DNA from: a bacterium | GTDB lineage: Bacteria > Desulfobacterota > DSWW01 | DNA length: 6,828 nucleotides | NCBI GenBank assembly: GCA_030609865.1 | Contig: JAUWSZ010000134.1 | Location: 1 to 6,828 of the forward strand | Direction: 5' to 3' | In this document: one piece after another, positions 6,136-6,828 of the stretch | Position numbering within the stretch: the first letter of the stretch is position 1 | Layout of the letters: each line of letters opens with the position of its first letter | Position numbers and translations under genes: made by a program | Notes under the pieces: model-generated | Databases searched by the model: none | What the model was told of the DNA's origin: nothing | The model's input: only the letters and a program-made list of their open reading frames with translations

Positions 6136-6828
6136 CCTGATTCTCCTGCGTTGCAATCCATGTCCAGGCGACGATCCAGTTCTTCTCCCGGAGCGTGTGT
6201 ACGACCACCGGCTTCGAGGGGCTGATCGATGAACCGCGGCCCTTCTCCGATGAAGGGGAGGCGAGGATCGTTCCCGCTTGTGCGCCCCATCCGACGATCT
6301 CGATGGCGCGAGGTTCTGTCGTGGAGCCGGCCCCGAGTGCCCTGGCCAGACTTTGCCTGGCACACGCGAACCGGACCTTCCACGCTTCTCGTTCCGAAGG
6401 GCCCCGTTCTTCGATGAGTCGCGCCTCGCCGTCAGACAAGGCGAGGGCGTCCCGGGTGCCTTCCGTGGCAGGCAGCTCGGCCAGATCGACGCCGATTCGG
6501 CATTCCTGTCCCTCTGCGGCCACAGCCCACGCGAGGGCCCTCCCGTTGGTGTGCGACAGGGACAGCGCCGGCCGTAAGCCTTTCAGGCGCGGATCCTGCT
6601 GCCATGGGCCTTCGATCCTCGGCTGACCCGACGCGTCCTGAGACAACTCAAGATCCCCAGGGCCCAGCCGGATCCCGGCCTGTCTCTGGACGAGAGCGCG
6701 GAAGGCGTCCTTCGCGGCCGTTCGGCCCAGGAGCCATTCCATCTGCCCTTTCTCGTTTCCGTTCAGGGCAGCGTATGCCTCTCTCTCCTCCGGGCTGAGC
6801 ACGATGTGCGACCATACCATCTTCCAGA
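6101..6828 (-). CDS. 4'-phosphopantetheinyl transferase (Sfp-type) domain, probably the C-terminus of a larger protein; 5' end outside the window
   Basis: The fold matches Sfp-type PPTases, which transfer phosphopantetheine from CoA to a carrier-protein serine. Numbering from the ATG at 6820, visible motifs are WLLGRTAAKDAFRAL (29-43), SLSHTNGRALAWAV with His90 (87-100), and IGVDLAEL with metal-binding Asp112. The third motif, normally W/F-x-x-K-E-A-x-x-K, reads FACARQSLARALG (151-163): Gln156 replaces the metal-binding Glu and Arg160 the Lys. The position two after Asp112 is Ala114, where Sfp has Glu109. Activity may therefore be weak or lost. The frame is open past 6820 to the edge (a Trp-Lys precedes the Met), and GGAAG abuts that ATG with no proper spacing, so 6820 is probably not the true start. 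PPTase domains at the C-terminus of type I polyketide synthase-like proteins are known, and the neighbouring carrier protein fits this. A stand-alone PPTase starting at 6820 is the alternative. Confidence 0.82.
   Translation of the reverse strand, partial: WKMVWSHIVLSPEEREAYAALNGNEKGQMEWLLGRTAAKDAFRALVQRQAGIRLGPGDLELSQDASGQPRIEGPWQQDPRLKGLRPALSLSHTNGRALAWAVAAEGQECRIGVDLAELPATEGTRDALALSDGEARLIEERGPSEREAWKVRFACARQSLARALGAGSTTEPRAIEIVGWGAQAGTILASPSSEKGRGSSISPSKPVVVHTLREKNWIVAWTWIATQENQDVDTVQRTALQ
6143..6147 (-). promoter_or_regulatory. Ribosome binding site of the acyl carrier protein, inside the PPTase coding region
   Basis: AGGAG on the minus strand lies seven bases upstream of the ATG at 6135-6133. 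It fixes the carrier-protein start well inside a longer open frame, and it lies within the last codons of the PPTase gene. Confidence 0.7.

Noticed and set aside
6136..6363. N-terminal extension of the carrier protein to an ATG at 6363.
   Set aside because: The extra 76 residues are Arg/Ser/His-rich and overlap the PPTase coding sequence. ATG 6135 has a well-spaced AGGAG and gives a normal carrier protein.

Overview
The window is a moderately GC-rich bacterial segment. Every gene I can support lies on the minus strand, packed head to tail like an operon, so transcription runs from position 6828 towards 1. There is no rRNA, tRNA, insertion sequence or CRISPR array. The genes do not fix the species; an uncultured environmental bacterium with secondary metabolism is plausible, but I cannot name a phylum with confidence.

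In transcription order: the 3' end of a gene with a 4'-phosphopantetheinyl transferase (PPTase) domain, open to the window edge and probably the C-terminus of a larger protein (6828-6101); a discrete acyl carrier protein that starts inside the PPTase frame (6135-5854); an alkaline-phosphatase-superfamily phosphodiesterase (5752-4136); an alpha/beta hydrolase (4112-3228); two tandem short-chain dehydrogenases (3235-2372 and 2375-1515); a family GT1-like glycosyltransferase (1499-192); and the first codons of an NAD-dependent epimerase/dehydratase leaving the left edge (58-1). Junctions are overlaps of 35, 8 and 4 bases or gaps of 23 and 15 bases. The two longer gaps are 101 bases (carrier protein to phosphodiesterase) and 133 bases (glycosyltransferase to epimerase).

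Together these look like the tailoring half of an acyl or polyketide biosynthetic cluster. A carrier protein and a PPTase-type domain supply or handle a thioester-bound chain. Two SDRs could reduce or oxidise keto/hydroxyl groups, the hydrolase could release or trim the chain, and the glycosyltransferase could add a sugar, possibly one made or modified by the epimerase. The phosphodiesterase is the least expected member. No ketosynthase lies inside the window; it would be expected beyond position 6828.

The most notable observations are active-site departures. The PPTase domain has Gln and Arg where the family's KEA-type motif normally has Glu and Lys. The first SDR of the tandem pair has lost the central Gly of its nucleotide-binding motif and its NNAG motif, yet keeps the catalytic Asn-Ser-Tyr-Lys set. 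The hydrolase lacks the usual catalytic Asp and has a candidate Glu after an earlier strand. The glycosyltransferase has Thr where the donor-site His usually sits.
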